The notes under the pieces: model-generated
Seen by the model: only the letters and a program-made list of their open reading frames with translations
Told to the model about the DNA's origin: nothing
The model's database searches: none
Program-made: the position numbers and the translations under genes
Origin: Candidatus Aenigmatarchaeota archaeon
GTDB taxonomy: Archaea > Aenigmatarchaeota > Aenigmatarchaeia > QMZS01
Direction: 5' to 3'
Assembly: GCA_003663295.1 (NCBI GenBank)
Contig: QMZS01000005.1
Span: 1-22,927 of the forward strand
DNA: 22,927 nt
Shown here: piece after piece, positions 21,916 through 22,927 of the stretch
Position numbering within the stretch: position 1 is the first letter of the stretch
Layout: every line of letters begins with the position of its first letter

Positions 21916-22927
21916 TCATTTCTTTGATAATAACTTTAAATAAAATTTCTCTAATTTTATTATATTATTTTCCATAATATAATCTTTGGACAATTTTTGC
22001 AGATTTTTCTTATATTTCACTTCAAAATAATTTCTTTTTAGTTCCACATCACGAGCTTCTAATTCAACCCCATCCTGTACCACATACCCTATTTCTTCAG
22101 ATTTATATATTTTTTCCGTATTATATATAGGTATTAACCCGCTAAAGACATATTCTATTGTTTTAAACCCAAAATTATTATTTACTTTTCTGCAGTTGCC
22201 ATCATAAGCCACAATCCCATATTGATATTTTGATATTTCTTTCTTTATTTTTGTAAAATTTATTTTGTTATGAAAAACAATATTTTTATATTTTAGAAAT
22301 TTTAATTTTAACTTGAGACCTGTTATGGAATAAAGATTAAGTAAATATAAATGGATTTTTATATTTTTATTTCTTGCTAGAGATTCAACGTATTCTGGAA
22401 GAGGTGCTCTATATGAATTAAATCCCATAGTTCCAATATAAACACAAGTTATATTTTTAATGTCTTTATTTTTACCAGATATGATAAATTGTTTATTTGC
22501 TGAAGGATAAATTGATACTGTATTTGCCAGATTGTATTTTTTTACCAAATCTTTTCGTTCCATTTCAGTAGAAGCAATAACCCCCGCCACTTTTCGACAT
22601 ATTTCTCTTTCCAATTTGATTTCAGTTGAATTTTCTGAAAAATTATATATTGCGGGATCTTCATCTTCAAATATAACTTTTACACCTTTTTCTTTACAAA
22701 AAGGGTATATCTCTTTAACAAGTCGAGTATCTTGAAAAATATGAATTATTTTTATTTTTTTATCTAAAATTAATTTTTTCAATACGTTTAGGTTATTAGA
22801 ATAATATGCACCCTCAAAATATTTTTTTGCTTCAAGATATTCTCTCAATTTTAATCTAAGATAAAATTTATGCAATAAATTTTTATTTGTATGTTTCTGG
22901 TAAAAAAAATTATTTTTAAAAAAAATA
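21916..22927 (-). CDS. GT4-like glycosyltransferase, 5' end beyond the window
   Basis: The frame is open to the right edge of the window, so the true start lies outside. The first start-like codon (TTG at 22875) is internal, since the frame continues upstream through FYQKHTNKNLL. Counting from that TTG, VYIGTMGF (145-152) is the strand and loop that open the second Rossmann domain, and FGFKTIEYVFSGLIPIY (235-251) matches the GT-B donor-binding motif where families such as GT4 have KLFEYLA-G-PVI. The N-terminal domain is partly present (IIHIFQDT, VIASTEMERKDL). Sugar and acceptor are unknown. It lies 113 nt upstream of the dehydrogenase on the same strand, within the surface-glycan locus. It looks even richer in A/T than the core genes. 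Confidence 0.75.
   Translation of the reverse strand, partial: IFFKNNFFYQKHTNKNLLHKFYLRLKLREYLEAKKYFEGAYYSNNLNVLKKLILDKKIKIIHIFQDTRLVKEIYPFCKEKGVKVIFEDEDPAIYNFSENSTEIKLEREICRKVAGVIASTEMERKDLVKKYNLANTVSIYPSANKQFIISGKNKDIKNITCVYIGTMGFNSYRAPLPEYVESLARNKNIKIHLYLLNLYSITGLKLKLKFLKYKNIVFHNKINFTKIKKEISKYQYGIVAYDGNCRKVNNNFGFKTIEYVFSGLIPIYNTEKIYKSEEIGYVVQDGVELEARDVELKRNYFEVKYKKNLQKLSKDYIMENNIIKLEKFYLKLLSKK

Noticed and set aside
22873..22875. TTG at 22875 as true start of the GT4-like gene
   Set aside because: The frame continues open with protein-like sequence to the window edge, and a GT-B N-terminal domain would need more residues.
1..22927. CRISPR array, insertion sequence, integrase or rRNA
   Set aside because: No regular repeat-spacer pattern, transposase, integrase motif or rRNA sequence was seen on either strand; the only RNA gene found is tRNA-Phe.

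Overview
The window is A+T-rich archaeal chromosomal DNA. The evidence is an MCM replicative helicase, archaeal/eukaryal-type PheS and PheT, aIF5B, a cupin-type glucose-6-phosphate isomerase, a two-subunit 2-oxoacid:ferredoxin oxidoreductase and a tRNA gene without an encoded CCA, interrupted by an intron with a bulge-helix-bulge-like fold. Compact genes, many 4-nt overlaps and a shortened PheS would fit a small-genome (DPANN-like) archaeon. That placement is inference; no rRNA is present to settle it.

Layout. (1) Positions 1-561 (+) are the C-terminal membrane part of a P-type cation ATPase, cut by the window edge. (2) From 12865 down to about 729 almost everything is on the minus strand. 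In transcription order: oxidoreductase alpha and beta, a BadF/NAGK-type sugar kinase, an unrecognised 168-aa protein, cupin phosphoglucose isomerase, aIF5B, tRNA-Phe(GAA), pheS, pheT, mcm and a decayed P-loop kinase-like remnant. This is a core block of central carbon metabolism, translation and replication. (3) Positions 13009-15592 hold lipid-linked glycosylation genes: an intact YbhN/AglD-type membrane protein (+), the 3' remnant of a family-2 glycosyltransferase (-) and a 5'-truncated polytopic GT-C-like glycosyltransferase (+). The last two lose their 5' ends at the same point near 14177-14186. (4) Positions 15722-20575 (+) are six genes, each overlapping the next by 4-13 nt: aminotransferase (WbpE-like), Gfo/Idh dehydrogenase (WbpB-like), PIG-L/LmbE deacetylase, ATP-grasp ligase, PHP phosphoesterase and hexapeptide acetyltransferase (WbpD-like). 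A UDP-sugar 6-dehydrogenase (WbpA-like) converges on them from the minus strand with an 18-bp 3' overlap. (5) From 21916 to the right edge is a partial GT4-like glycosyltransferase (-).

How they work together. WbpA-, WbpB-, WbpE- and WbpD-like activities are the known route from UDP-GlcNAc to a UDP-2,3-diacetamido-2,3-dideoxy-uronic acid, a sugar of archaeal N-glycans and bacterial O-antigens. The deacetylase, ATP-grasp and PHP genes inserted between wbpB and wbpD suggest, by inference, further tailoring such as deacetylation followed by ATP-dependent acylation of an amino group. Glycosyltransferases and a YbhN-type protein on either side fit a surface-glycan locus. The most notable points are the T-loop intron in tRNA-Phe, the adjacency of that tRNA gene to pheST with a shortened PheS, the inserted three-gene tailoring cassette, and the paired truncations near 14180.
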